A stretch of 64,000 nt of DNA, taken from contig NC_007777.1 of the NCBI RefSeq assembly GCF_000013345.1, forward strand, positions 4,836,001 to 4,900,000, written 5' to 3'. The position numbers were made by a program, and so were the translations under genes. The notes beneath the pieces are model-generated. The model made no database searches. It had not been told where the DNA came from and saw nothing but the letters and a program-made list of their open reading frames with translations. Positions within the stretch are counted from its first letter, which is position 1; each line of letters starts with the position of its first letter. Shown piece after piece: positions 28,790 through 39,062 of this stretch. The stretch is from Frankia casuarinae (GTDB lineage Bacteria > Actinomycetota > Actinomycetes > Frankiales > Frankiaceae).

Positions 28790-31700
28790 TCAGCGGGCTC
28801 CGGCGAGAATCTGCTCGTCGACCGGCTCCGCGGCGAAGGATCCCACCGGTGGGCAGGTGCAGACCAGGTTGCGATCACCATAGGCGCCGTCGATCCGACG
28901 TACCGGGGGCCAGTACTTGGCGGCCCGCAGCGAAGCGACGGGATAGGCCGCCACCGATCGCGGATAAGCGTGTGACCATTCGTTGGCGGTAACCATCTGT
29001 GCAGTATGCGGAGCATTATGCAGGGGATTGTCGGTCCGCGGCCAGATACCGTCTCCGACCTTGTCCGCCTCGGCCCGAATGGAGATCATTGCGTCGCAGA
29101 AACGATCGATCTCGCCGAGATCCTCACTCTCCGTCGGCTCGACCATCAGTGTTCCGGCAACCGGGAATGACATGGTCGGAGCATGGAAACCGTAGTCGAT
29201 GAGACGCTTCGCCACGTCGTCCACGGTGACGCCGGTCAGCTTCGTCAACGGCCGTAGGTCCAGAATGCACTCATGGGCGACCAGCCCGTCCCGGCCCGCG
29301 TAGAGCACCGGATAGTACGGATGCAGCCGGTGGGCAATGTAGTTGGCGTTCAGGACGGCCACCGAGGTTGCCCGGCGCAGGCCGTCCGCCCCCATCATCC
29401 GAATGTAGGCCCACGGAATCATAAGAATTCCGGCCGAGCCCCACGGGGATCCCGAGATCGGGCCCACTCCGGTGGCCGGTCCTGCCTCCGGCCGCAGCGG
29501 GTGGTTCGGCAGATAGGGCAGGAGTTTCTCGACCACGGCCACCGGGCCGACCCCCGGACCCCCGCCCCCATGCGGGATGCAGAACGTCTTGTGCAGGTTC
29601 AGGTGGCTCACGTCGGCCCCGAACTGCCCCGGCCTGGCGAGCCCCACCAGAGCGTTGAGATTCGCTCCGTCGACGTACACCAGACCGCCGGCCTCATGCA
29701 CGATCGCGCACGCCTGCCCGATGCCCTCCTCGTACACACCATGGGTCGACGGGTAGGTGACCATCAGCGCGGCCAAGGCGTCCGCGTTCGCGCGGGCCTT
29801 GCGGGCCAGATCGTTCAGGTCGACGTTTCCGTCGTCGTCACAGGAGACGACGACCACCCGCATTCCCGCCATCGCGGCGCTCGCCGCATTCGTCCCGTGC
29901 GCCGAGGAGGGAATGAGACAGATGTTTCGCACCACGGATCCGGGAACAGCATGATCGCGGTGATAGGCCCGGATGGCGAGCAGCCCGGCGAGCTCACCCT
30001 GGCTGCCGGCATTCGGCTGGAGGGAGACCCCCGCATATCCGGTGATCTGCGCGAGCCAACGCTCCAGGTCCTGAATCATCGCGAGGTATCCGGCGGCCTG
30101 GTCCAACGGGGCAAATGGATGGATGTCAGCGAATTCCGGCCAGGTGACCGCGGCCATCTCAGTGGTCGCGTTGAGTTTCATCGTGCACGACCCCAGGGGG
30201 ATCATGCCCCGGTCAAGAGCCAGATCAAGATCGGACAGTCGACGCAGATAGCGGAGCATCGCGGTCTCCGACCGATGGTCGTGGAACACCGGATGCTGCA
30301 GGTAGGGATCCGTACGCACCAGTTCGGCGGGCAGCGCCACCGGCTCGTCCGCCGCTTGGTCCGCCTGGTCCGCCTGGTCCGCCTGGTCCGCGCGGGCCAC
30401 GAGATGATCGTTCGCCGCCGCGACGGACCCGGTCCAGGCCCCGGTCCGGATCTCGGTCCCGGTCCCGGTCCCGGTCCAAGTGATGCCCGCCGTCGCCTCC
30501 GGGCCCACCCCGAAGGCCGACCGGACGGCCTCCAGCTCGGCCTGGCCCGTCGTCTCGTTGCAGGAGATACCCACGTGGTCGTCGTCGACCAGCCGCAGGT
30601 TCACGCCCCGCGCCAACGCGTCCGCAACCACCTGGGTGGCCCGGCCCGGCACCGCGGCGAGGACGGTGTCGAAGAACGCGTCGTGCACCACCGTCACACC
30701 GGCGGCGCGCAGGCCTTCGGCGAGGCGCACCGCGTGCCCGTGGATGCGACGCGCGATCCCGGCCAGGCCCTCCGGGCCGTGGTAGACCGCGTACATGGAG
30801 GCGAGTACCGCGGGCAGCACCTGGGCCGTGCAGATGTTGCTCGTCGCCTTCTCCCGTCGGATGTGCTGCTCACGGGTCTGCAGGGTGAGCCGGTACGCGG
30901 GTGCGCCGTCCGCATCGACCGACACCCCGACGAGCCGCCCCGGCAGGGACCGTTCCAGCCCCTTGCGCACTGCGAGGTAGCCGGCGTGCGGGCCTCCGAA
31001 GGACAGCGGTAGTCCGAACCGCTGCGTGCTCCCCACCGCGATGTCCGCGCCGAGGTCGCCAGGCGCCCGCAGCAGGGTCAGCGCCAGCGGATCGGCGGCG
31101 ATCGTGACGACGATGCCGCGCTCCCTCGCCGATGCGATCACAGCACGCACATCCCGCAGGACGCCCGCCGGCCCGGGATAGGACAGCAGCAGGCCGAAGG
31201 CCGCATCCAGCTGCGCCGGGCCCACGGCCGTGAGTCCGGCTGCGAGATCCGCGACCACCACATTGATCCCCAGCGCCTCCGCCCTGGTCGCGACCACCGA
31301 GACGGTCTGCGGGAGGGTGTCGGCATCGATGAGGAACGTCGCGCGGGAACCCTTCGCCGTCCGAAACGCGATCTGCATCGCCTCGGCCGCCGCGGTCGGC
31401 TCGTCCAGCAGGGAGGCTCCGGCCACCGCAAGGCCGGTCAAATCAGTGATCATCGTCTGGAAGTTGAGCAACGCTTCCAGGCGGCCCTGGGAGATCTCCG
31501 GCTGGTACGGCGTGTACGCCGTATACCACGCGGGGTTCTCCAGGACGTTGCGCTGGATGACTCCCGGCATCACCGCGGGATGGAATCCCAGCCCGATCAT
31601 CGAGGAAACCGGTCGGTTCCTGCTACCGAACGCGCGTAGGGCCGCGAGCACCGCGGGCTCGCTCAGCGCCGCGGGAAGATCCAGATCATGGTCACGGATG

Positions 31701-32008
31701 CTTGCCGGGACGGCCGCGTCGGTGAGCGCGGCCAGTGATTCCACCCGCAGCGCATCCAGCATCTCCCGTTGGGATGACGGGTCCGGGCCGATGTGCCGAT
31801 CGGCGAACCGCGGGATGGCCGCGGCGGGCAGCCGCCTCGCACCGTTCCTGCCCACCGCCGCGGCACTGCCCTGTCGCGGCGCCCCCGACCGCGCGTGCGA
31901 CGACGCGGGACTGATGGTGGCGGTCGTGGCGGTCGTGGCCGGTCCATCGGCAGCCGTGGCCGGTCCATCGGCATAGGGGGTGTCGTCGTACTGGGTGACG
32001 TCAGGCAT
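28790..32008 (-). CDS. gcvP: Glycine dehydrogenase (decarboxylating), P-protein
   Basis: A 1072-residue P-protein of the glycine cleavage system. It decarboxylates glycine with PLP and transfers methylamine to lipoyl-GcvH. The N-terminal half starts [17 protein letters not shown]. The C-terminal half has the PLP lysine in [18 protein letters not shown] (about K806). MPDVTQYDD at 32008 is the likely start; the upstream open frame to 32077 overlaps the riboswitch. It is longer than the usual 950 or so residues because of a repetitive N-terminus and a linker with ADQ repeats and GTGTGTE. No gcvT or gcvH is adjacent. A glycine riboswitch controls it. Confidence 0.95.
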   Translation of the reverse strand: MPDVTQYDDTPYADGPATAADGPATTATTATISPASSHARSGAPRQGSAAAVGRNGARRLPAAAIPRFADRHIGPDPSSQREMLDALRVESLAALTDAAVPASIRDHDLDLPAALSEPAVLAALRAFGSRNRPVSSMIGLGFHPAVMPGVIQRNVLENPAWYTAYTPYQPEISQGRLEALLNFQTMITDLTGLAVAGASLLDEPTAAAEAMQIAFRTAKGSRATFLIDADTLPQTVSVVATRAEALGINVVVADLAAGLTAVGPAQLDAAFGLLLSYPGPAGVLRDVRAVIASARERGIVVTIAADPLALTLLRAPGDLGADIAVGSTQRFGLPLSFGGPHAGYLAVRKGLERSLPGRLVGVSVDADGAPAYRLTLQTREQHIRREKATSNICTAQVLPAVLASMYAVYHGPEGLAGIARRIHGHAVRLAEGLRAAGVTVVHDAFFDTVLAAVPGRATQVVADALARGVNLRLVDDDHVGISCNETTGQAELEAVRSAFGVGPEATAGITWTGTGTGTEIRTGAWTGSVAAANDHLVARADQADQADQADQAADEPVALPAELVRTDPYLQHPVFHDHRSETAMLRYLRRLSDLDLALDRGMIPLGSCTMKLNATTEMAAVTWPEFADIHPFAPLDQAAGYLAMIQDLERWLAQITGYAGVSLQPNAGSQGELAGLLAIRAYHRDHAVPGSVVRNICLIPSSAHGTNAASAAMAGMRVVVVSCDDDGNVDLNDLARKARANADALAALMVTYPSTHGVYEEGIGQACAIVHEAGGLVYVDGANLNALVGLARPGQFGADVSHLNLHKTFCIPHGGGGPGVGPVAVVEKLLPYLPNHPLRPEAGPATGVGPISGSPWGSAGILMIPWAYIRMMGADGLRRATSVAVLNANYIAHRLHPYYPVLYAGRDGLVAHECILDLRPLTKLTGVTVDDVAKRLIDYGFHAPTMSFPVAGTLMVEPTESEDLGEIDRFCDAMISIRAEADKVGDGIWPRTDNPLHNAPHTAQMVTANEWSHAYPRSVAAYPVASLRAAKYWPPVRRIDGAYGDRNLVCTCPPVGSFAAEPVDEQILAGAR

Positions 32009-32060
32009 GATGACTGCTCCGGAGGTCGGGCGACGACGGATCATGCCGGCGCCGCGGCGG

Positions 32061-32275
32061 GCCTCCCCCTCTGTCATTGACCTGAGAGCTTCACCAGCGC
32101 CGCCGCCGGCAGTCCGGGGAGCTGCGGGCGGGGAACGCGGCTTTCACCGTCGGCGGGACACCCCACGGCGTCCACTTTCCAGAGTTGCCTGACCCGGCGG
32201 TTGGGGGCCTGAGAGTTTATGGGGAGAGCTTGCTCCTTCGGCGTCCCGAACGGCGAGCGACCGGGACTCTCCCGC
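32061..32275 (-). promoter_or_regulatory. Glycine riboswitch (tandem aptamer)
   Basis: On the gcvP strand the leader shows the conserved blocks in order: GGGAGAGTCCC, CGCCGAAGGAGCAA, CTCTCAGGCCCC and CAACTCTGGAAAG. A second set follows: CCGACGGTGAAAGCC, CTCTCAGGTC, then GACAGAGGGGGAGG. Order and spacing match actinobacterial two-aptamer glycine riboswitches, which normally turn gcv genes on when glycine is high. Confidence 0.93.
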
Positions 32276-33330
32276 ACGGGCGTGAGCGGCATCGGTATGG
32301 AGTTGTGGGACGGGGCACGGATGACCCGGGGATGCCTACCAGTAGCGAATGATCGACTCCCAACTGGCGCCGGTCCCCTCGACGCCGGCTGCGTTCAGCC
32401 ACGATTCCACTCCCCGAACACTAGCTGCGGGGGCCCCGCGGGCCAACCAGCGTCCCCCACCGAAACCTGTCCGCAACATGAACACACGAACCCGTGGGGC
32501 CGTGGGCCCCGACCACGGGCTCACGGGCTCACGGGCTCATCGTTCGTCCGCCATCCGATCCCGCGGGCGGTGGCAGCGGCCTCGGCGTCAAGGCCGCCCG
32601 CCGGTAGGCGATACGACCGCGGATAACTATATATTTAGACACATGTCACAACTCTACAAAAAATATCAAGAAACATCAAGATTCCGAGATGTGCTTCAGG
32701 ACTGACGTCGAAAAACCGGGCCATGCCCCCTGGAATGCCCTCCCGATGCTCTCCCACCCGCGCGGACGACACCTACACAGATGAAATGCGAGGTATCGCC
32801 GGGTCGCCGGACTGCACGCGCATCATACGGTTCATCTGCACCATCCGACGCCGACGCCCGCCATGAAAGGTGCGGCCGGGCAGGCCGAACGCGGACACAG
32901 ACACGAGGGCGTCATCACACGAGCTGGATAGGAAGACGGCCAGTAAGCCGTCATCGTCGACTACCCGGCAAAAAATTCGCCATGGCAATTGATCATGTGG
33001 CAACCACCGCCTGGGGTTGAACCGGTGCGGCGTCTGGACTTAACCTACGGATGCCGGCTGCGCGAGCTTCATTGCACTAGCTTCATTGCACGGCGACCAC
33101 TCTGGGCGATGGCAAGTAGGAGGAGAACTCCTCTTTCCGCCGTCCAACATCACGGGGAGGTAGAGCTCGATGCAGGGCCTTCGGTCACTGTTCAGAGGTC
33201 GATGCGCCCTTATCCCGTCACTCCACACGCAGGGCACGGATGCGTATCCGCATCCCGGCAGCCCGGCGGTCGCCGGGGTGCCAGCGGGGAGACCGGTACA
33301 GCCGTTCCACCATTGGAACCCGACCGGGCC
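32276..33330. other. Non-coding stretch of about 1 kb
   Basis: No convincing gene. Positions 32620-32700 are strikingly AT-rich for this genome. A 12-bp direct repeat GCTTCATTGCAC occurs twice at about 33067-33091. The last part may contain the antiporter promoter or a longer antiporter N-terminus, since the frame is open from 32989. Confidence 0.4.
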
Positions 33331-34149
33331 ATGAGATCGCTCCAGAGAGCACAGTCCTTCGGCCAGCTGGCATCCCTGGTCAGCCTGATCGGGGTGGGTG
33401 TCGCGCTCAGCGCGCTGTTTCAGCTGTTCCACCTGCCGAATATCTCGAAGGTGCACGGCTATCGGATGGCCATCGCGGTGCTGCTGGCGGTCGGCCTGTA
33501 CGGCGCCACGCTGGGGATCGCCCGCGCGGCCTGGGCGGACATCCGCCGGATCGTGCTCGTCGTCACCGTGGGCGTCGCCCTCAAGGCCCTGCTGATCGGT
33601 GGCGCCCTGGCCCTCGCGCTCGGCGACCCGCTGTACCTTCTTCTTGGCGTGGTGGTCGCCCAGATCGATCCCCTGTCGGTAGCCACGCTCACCTCGGGTT
33701 CGCGAATGTCCGAACGCGGTCAGGATCTCCTGCGTAGCTGGGCTGCCTTCGACGATCCCGTGACGGTACTCCTTACTGTGTCCCTGGTCACAGCGGTCGG
33801 TTCGACGTTCGTCAAGGACCAGCCCGCGATGACGCCGGATCTCGGTGGACCGTCGGGAGTCAGCGGTTTCTTCGTCGGCTTGGCGCTCAACCTCGGCCTC
33901 GTCACCCTCACCGCCCTGCTGTGGCGGGGCGCCAAGAGAAACGCGACCAGCGCCCTGGCATTGACAACGGGTCTGATCATGGTGGCAGCAGGGTTCTTTC
34001 TCATGCTGGCGGTAGCAATCGGTGGGCTGATCCTCCGTCCCGATGCCAAGCTCTTCCCCGAGCGCGGGGACGACTTCTTCCCCCACCTCGTGGAGAGGAC
34101 CGTACGGGTCGCGTTCTATGGTGCGGCGGTCGCGCTCGGCCTGCTTCTC

Positions 34150-35711
34150 CAGGGCTCCGGCACGTTCGCGCTTTGGTGTGATCGTGGCCGTGCGTCCTGG
34201 GTGGCGCTGATCGCGTGATCGATCCAGGTGTTCGTTGTTCTGGCCTGCTGGGCGGTGCCCTGGCCGGTTCTGTCAGCTGAGGTCCCGGTCCGCCCGGAGT
34301 TGGCTGGTGGGGTCCCGGTATGCCCTGATCGGGCGGGCGCGGGGGTCGGCGGGCGGACACGGCCAGGTCACGCGTCGCTGAGAAGAAGACAGGCACGGCG
34401 CCTGTAGATCACGGAGGTGTCTAACGTCTTCGTGGTCCGGGAGCGCACGTGCCTGTGGGGGCATTGTCGCGTGACGCGGCCGGTGTGGTGGGAGCCGGCG
34501 CGGTGTCGCGTGAGGGAATCTGGCAGCGGCTGCACGCGATGGGCGAGCACCGGGGCCGACGTGGGCGGGTCTACCCGCTGGCGGTGCTGGCGGCGGTGTG
34601 GCTGTGCGCGCTGACCGCGGCGGGCCATGACCGGGTCACCGCCGTGATCGAATGGCTCGCCGGCACCACGGAGGAGGAACGGCGCCGGCTGCGGCTGCCG
34701 TACGACCCGTTTGACGGCTACCGGCTGCCGAGCGAGTCGACGATCCGCCGGTTCCTCAACGACACCGACGACGCGCGGCTCGCCCGCGCACTGCTCGATC
34801 CGCCGCTGGCCGACCCGGCCCCGCCGAAGCCGGCGTCACCCGAGGCGGCGGGAGAAGCGGTGCGGGCGGTCTACGCACTGGATGGGAAGACCAGCCGCGG
34901 CGCGAAGCGCGCCGACGGGCGGCAGGTCCAACTGGTCGGGGTCGCCGACCAGGCGACCGGCCGGCTGGTCAACCAGCACGAGGTGGACTCGAAGAGCAAT
35001 GAGACGAAGGCGTTCCGCCCTGTCCTCGAGCCCCTCGACCTTGCCTGCGACCTGTTGACCTTCGACGCTCTGCATACCGTGCGCGACCATCTCGACTGGC
35101 TGGTCACCGACAAGAAGGCCCATTACCTTGCGGTCGTGAAGGGCAACCAGCCAACGCTGCGCGCGTTCCTGGCCGCGTTGCCGTGGGCGGACGTCCCGGT
35201 CGCCGACACCACCCACGACCATGGCCACGGCCGTGACGAGACCCGCACGCTGAAGGCCGCGACCGTCGAGCACGCCGAGTTCCCGCACGCCCGCCAGGCC
35301 GTCCGGATCCAGCGCTGGCGCCGGGAGAAGGGCAGGAAACCCAGCCGGGAGACGGTCTACGGCATCACGGATCTGGCCTTCGAGCAGGCCTCGGCCGGGT
35401 TCCTCGCCGACGCCGCCCGCGGCCAGTGGATCATCGAGAACCGTCAGCACCACGTCCGTGACGTCACTTTCGGTGAGGACGCGAGCCGGAGCCGGACCCG
35501 CCGCGGCCCGGCCAACCTCGCGATCTTCCGCGCCACTGTCGCGCACGCGGTCCGCGCCGCGGGCCACCGCTACGTTCCGGCCGGGCGCCGGGCCTGCAAG
35601 ACCGCCACCGCCGCGCTCGACCTGCACGGCTTTCCCTGACGATACGGACATCCAGGCCGTCCCGTCGGCGCGCGGACGAGCCGGTCATAACGCGAACGTG
35701 CCGGAGCCCTG
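34150..35711 (+). mobile_element. Complete ISAs1-family insertion sequence
   Basis: The element is 1562 bp. It has perfect 21-bp terminal inverted repeats starting CAGGGCTCCGGCACG (34150-34170 and 35691-35711). It is flanked by a 10-bp direct duplication CCTGCTTCTC (34140-34149 and 35712-35721). Perfect ends and duplication indicate recent insertion. Confidence 0.96.
34449..35639 (+). CDS. ISAs1-family DDE transposase
   Basis: A 396-residue transposase. The DDE residues lie in [32 protein letters not shown] and [18 protein letters not shown]. The N-terminus with [20 protein letters not shown] and the SESTIRRFL motif fit ISAs1 transposases of about 370-400 residues. The frame is intact, so the element may be active. 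GTG 34449 is used. Confidence 0.93.
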   Translation: MPVGALSRDAAGVVGAGAVSREGIWQRLHAMGEHRGRRGRVYPLAVLAAVWLCALTAAGHDRVTAVIEWLAGTTEEERRRLRLPYDPFDGYRLPSESTIRRFLNDTDDARLARALLDPPLADPAPPKPASPEAAGEAVRAVYALDGKTSRGAKRADGRQVQLVGVADQATGRLVNQHEVDSKSNETKAFRPVLEPLDLACDLLTFDALHTVRDHLDWLVTDKKAHYLAVVKGNQPTLRAFLAALPWADVPVADTTHDHGHGRDETRTLKAATVEHAEFPHARQAVRIQRWRREKGRKPSRETVYGITDLAFEQASAGFLADAARGQWIIENRQHHVRDVTFGEDASRSRTRRGPANLAIFRATVAHAVRAAGHRYVPAGRRACKTATAALDLHGFP

Positions 35712-36125
35712 CCTGCTTCTCTCCGGCGGAATCGCCTTTGTCCACGGGGCCGCTCTGGGAGCCGCAGCCTTCGCCGCACAGGGTCTCGTCGGCTACCTTC
35801 TGACCCACCGCATGTCCCGACGTGACCGGGTTTATCTGGCCGCTTCCCAACAGAACGGCATCACGAGTATCGTGCTGTCCCTGGCCTTGGAGCCGGCGAT
35901 TCCCGGGGTCGCCGCCGTCGTCGCTCCGGCGATCGTCACCATCAACCTGCTGCACTGGCTGATCAATCGCTGGATCGGCACCAGGCCGAGCGTCTTCGGA
36001 ATCACCGCCGCGGACGACGCGGCCTTCGACGACCGCGGCCTTCGACGACCGCAGCCTGCCGCTGCGGGAGATGTCCCCGCGGGGCAGCGACCTGCTGGCT
36101 GTTGAGTAAGTGATGCGATGTGTGA

Positions 36126-36566
36126 GTGAACTTGAAGCAGGGGGCGCAGCGTGCGGGTGCCCACTACGTCACCGCCTACCGCTGGTTTCGGGAAGGGAAG
36201 CTGCCCGTACCGGCGCGCCCGGTCGGGCAGCTGATCCTGGTCGAGCCGTCCGCCGTCGAACGCCCCGCGGGAGCCGCCGCGGTGTACGCGCGGGTCTCCC
36301 CCGCCGACCGGCGTCCCGGCCCTGACCGTCCGGTTGCCCGTGTCACCGCATGGGCAACCGGACGTGAGCTCGAAGACCTGCTCCGGCTGTGGGGCCGCCA
36401 TCCGGCAACAGGTGGCTGCGAGCAAGGCGCCTACTCATGCTTCATGACCCGCAACGGTCAGACGAAGACCGTCTCGGCTGGGCGCAGGAGCCGCGCCAAG
36501 GCCTCGGCCGGAAGCACCGCAGCATCGGCCGGATGGGTTGAAAGCGGAGCAATCTGGGTGCGGTAG
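36126..36566 (+). pseudogene. IS607-type serine transposase remnant
   Basis: The first 80 or so codons resemble the TnpA of IS607: a MerR-like HTH (GAHYVTAYRWFREGKLPVPAR) then VYARVSPADRR with the nucleophilic serine, and ARVTAWATG. The catalytic domain stops there. The following 60 codons do not continue the family and overlap the 3' end of the leftward LmbE gene. Only a fragment of the element remains. Confidence 0.65.
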
Positions 36567-37207
36567 CAGTCGACCGCTCGCTGCTTGGCCCGATGCACGT
36601 CGACGGGAAGATGCACCCGTCGCGCCCTGGCCCAAGGAACTCGCGGGTCGTCCGGCACCGCCCAGTGCCAGGTCCAGATGGGGTACTCGAGCAGCCGGGT
36701 GCCCGCCCGCGCGGCGGCGATCTCCGCCGCCCGACCCGTCGCCTCATGATCTGGATGACGATCCCCGGCATACGTCGCGAGCAGCCACCCGTCGGCGGTG
36801 AGCAACGGTTCCAGCTGGTCGGCCAACAACTCCTCGTGCCCGGCGACCCGCCCGTCGCGCAGGCCGACCCGATGCACCGGTACCTGGGCCAGGCCGAGTT
36901 CGGCGAGAGCGGAATGCTGTTCCGCCACCCGTCGCCGCGCAAGCTCGGCCGGCGACAGCGTCGGAGATCCGGGATGGGATGCATCACCATCAGTCACAGC
37001 AACAACGGTGAGCGACACACTCAGCGTAGACAGGATGGTCATCAGACCACCGATGCCCAGCACCTCATCGTCCGGGTGGGGAGCCACGATCACCGCGTTT
37101 GTGGGCGGAACGGTCAGGTCCAGCTCCGCCCACCCCGGATCCCATCCCTGCCAGACCGATTCGGGGGTCCCGCTGTCGTCGGCGAAGGGCCGACGCTCGT
37201 CCGCCAC
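36458..37207 (-). CDS. PIG-L/LmbE-family deacetylase
   Basis: A 249-residue zinc-dependent N-deacetylase. VIVAPHPDDEVLGIGG supplies the zinc His and Asp-Asp and TYAGDRHPDHEATGR the second His. GTG 37207 has AGGAGG 5 nt upstream, which outweighs the in-frame ATG 37222 that lies over that ribosome site. Actinobacterial relatives include MshB and Mca of mycothiol metabolism and tailoring enzymes. The divergent C-terminal half and lack of mycothiol genes nearby leave the substrate open. Confidence 0.87.
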   Translation of the reverse strand: MADERRPFADDSGTPESVWQGWDPGWAELDLTVPPTNAVIVAPHPDDEVLGIGGLMTILSTLSVSLTVVAVTDGDASHPGSPTLSPAELARRRVAEQHSALAELGLAQVPVHRVGLRDGRVAGHEELLADQLEPLLTADGWLLATYAGDRHPDHEATGRAAEIAAARAGTRLLEYPIWTWHWAVPDDPRVPWARARRVHLPVDVHRAKQRAVDCYRTQIAPLSTHPADAAVLPAEALARLLRPAETVFV

Positions 37208-37536
37208 GCGTTCCTCCTGCATCGTTCTTCCATACGGCATGCGGCGCGGCACCGCACGGACATCGGTGCGGTCATCGGCAACGCCACACGCACGGGGCGG
37301 CATAGCGCCCCCACGACGCCGGCAGGCACCATCACAGTCCCATCTTCCGGGCACAGTCCCATCTTTCGGACAAAGCCCACTCTCCCGGGTGCGCCCACGT
37401 CGCAAGCAGGGTGGGCGGGGCGGGACTGCGCTGGGCTTGAGCGACGGGCCGAAACGCGACGGGCCAGAACGCGACGGGCCAGAACGCGACGGGCCAGAAC
37501 GCGACGGGCCAGAACGCGACGAGACGCGGGAACTGC
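37208..37536. other. Intergenic region with repeats
   Basis: This lies upstream of the LmbE gene. It contains a near-duplicated CACAGTCCCATCTT motif (about 37332-37370) and the 15-bp minisatellite listed separately. No gene seen. Confidence 0.4.
37441..37515. repeat. 15-bp intergenic minisatellite, five copies
   Basis: Four exact GCGACGGGCCAGAAC units follow one variant unit, just before a broken kinase gene. There are no spacers and no supported coding frame. Confidence 0.93.
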
Positions 37537-37848
37537 GTGGAGCCGGTGATGATCGAGGGGTACCGATCGTTCGAGCTGATAGGGCACGGCGGTTTCAGCA
37601 CGGTCTACCGCGCGGAACAGGAGATATTCGATCGCCGGGCCGCCGTCAAGGTGATGCATTCCGATCTGCGGGATCCCGCGGCCGAGCGTCGTTTCGTGCG
37701 CGCATGCAAGGCGACCGGGCGCCCCACCGGACATCCGCGCCAACACGGATACAGCCAGGCATGGGAGTACCTACCGGCTACAGTCGTCACCCTGGACGGA
37801 CAGAACGAGCCCATTCCGGGGGTACCGGCCTGTTCGGGCTATCTGTAG
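37537..37848 (+). pseudogene. Truncated Ser/Thr protein kinase fragment
   Basis: Residues 5-60 are a Hanks-type kinase N-lobe: IEGYRSFELIGHGGFSTVYRA is the glycine loop and AAVKVMHSDL the ATP lysine. RRFVRACKATGRPTGHP matches the C-helix region. Then similarity ends in unrelated sequence and a stop. The catalytic loop, DFG motif and C-lobe are absent, so it cannot be a kinase. Confidence 0.75.
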
Positions 37849-37985
37849 CCGTTGCGCGAGTACGGCCGGGAACGGGCCCCTCGGTCGAGGCCACACCGTC
37901 GAGGCCATGCTGTCCATCCGGCGGAGTCCAAGGTCCATCCGCCGGCCCGTCCGGCACCCGATGTCGGCCGACCGGAGTGCCACGG

Positions 37986-38990
37986 TCAGATGCCGACGAG
38001 ACGACGCGGGGACGGGATGGTCTCGACGACCTCGTCCACGACGTCCTCGGCGATGACGCGGCGCAGTTCCGCCTCGGGGCTCAGCACCAGCCGGTGTGCC
38101 AGGACCGGCTTGGCCAGCACCTTGACATCGTCGGGGGTCACGAAGGCCCGTCCCTGCGACGCGGCACGCACCTGGACGGCCCGAAGCAGCGCGATACTGC
38201 CTCGTGGGCTCGCCCCCAGGCGGACGACATCCGGCAGCGTGCGGGTCGCGGCGACCAGATCGACGATGTACCGCCGGAGGGCGGGTGCCACATGGATGGC
38301 GAGTGTCCGGGCCGCGTGGGCCACCACGTCCTCCGCCCGCATCACCGGTCTCAGATCCTCGATGCGCCGACCCACCTGCCGACCATCGAGGATCTCCAGC
38401 TCCGCAGCGAGGGAGGGATATCCCATCCGCAGTCGCATGAGGAACCGGTCCAAGCGGGCCTCGGGCAGGCTGTACGTGCCGTCCAGGTCGATCGGGTTCT
38501 GCGTCGCGACGACCATGAAGGGCCGCGGTACCGGATAGCCGGTCCCATCGACGGTGACCCGCCCCTCCTCCATGGCCTCCAGCAGAGCCGACTGCGTCTT
38601 CGGCGAGGCGCGGTTGATCCCATCGCCGATGACAAGATTGGTGAACACCGGGCCCGCGCGGAGTCCGAACTCGCCGGCACGCTGGTTGTAGACCATCGTC
38701 CCGATGATGTCCGCGGGCAGCAGGTCGGGCGTGAACTGGATGCGATGACAGCCGGCGCCCACCGACGCGGCGAGGCTGCGGGCCAGGGAGGTCTTCCCCA
38801 GACCGGGGACATCCTCGACGAGGAGATGGCCGTCGGCGAACATACAGATCGTCGCGAGATCCACCACCTCACGCTTGCCGCGGATGACCTTCTCGACGTT
38901 TGCGACCACATCATGGAAGGAGGCTGAGAACGTGGCAACCGCGGACCGGTCGCCAGACGTACTGTCGCGGCCGTCGCCCATGCGGGTCAC
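37986..38990 (-). CDS. MoxR-family AAA+ ATPase with altered Walker B
   Basis: A 334-residue MoxR-type ATPase. Walker A is EDVPGLGKTSLA, sensor 1 VVATQNPIDLDGTYSLPEA, and sensor 2 lies near ASPRGSIAL. Walker B reads NLVIGDGINRASPKTQSALLEAMEE. The normally invariant glutamate of DEINRA is Gly (codon GGG), so ATP hydrolysis is expected to be lost or very slow. GTG 38990 has AGGAGG 6 nt upstream. The usual DUF58/VWA partner genes are missing, so it is an orphan. Confidence 0.9.
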   Translation of the reverse strand: MTRMGDGRDSTSGDRSAVATFSASFHDVVANVEKVIRGKREVVDLATICMFADGHLLVEDVPGLGKTSLARSLAASVGAGCHRIQFTPDLLPADIIGTMVYNQRAGEFGLRAGPVFTNLVIGDGINRASPKTQSALLEAMEEGRVTVDGTGYPVPRPFMVVATQNPIDLDGTYSLPEARLDRFLMRLRMGYPSLAAELEILDGRQVGRRIEDLRPVMRAEDVVAHAARTLAIHVAPALRRYIVDLVAATRTLPDVVRLGASPRGSIALLRAVQVRAASQGRAFVTPDDVKVLAKPVLAHRLVLSPEAELRRVIAEDVVDEVVETIPSPRRLVGI

Positions 38991-39062
38991 GCGCTGCCTC
39001 CTAGCCCAGTGGTGTCGGGGAACGAGGACCGTCCGAGCGATGCGGACAGCGTGCTCAATCAC

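Larger units (their letters stand above)
33331..36105 (+). pseudogene. Cation/proton antiporter gene split by an IS element
   Basis: The upstream part (33331-34149) encodes several membrane helices with VVAQIDPLSVATL and the FDDP motif of CPA-type antiporters. It ends in VALGLLL just before the IS. The downstream part resumes in frame at 35722 with [15 protein letters not shown] and ends at 36105. Joining the two across one target-site copy restores a continuous antiporter of about 400 residues. A 3-nt offset does not arise, so only the insertion breaks it. ATG 33331 is the chosen start; in-frame DNA continues upstream. Confidence 0.85.
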
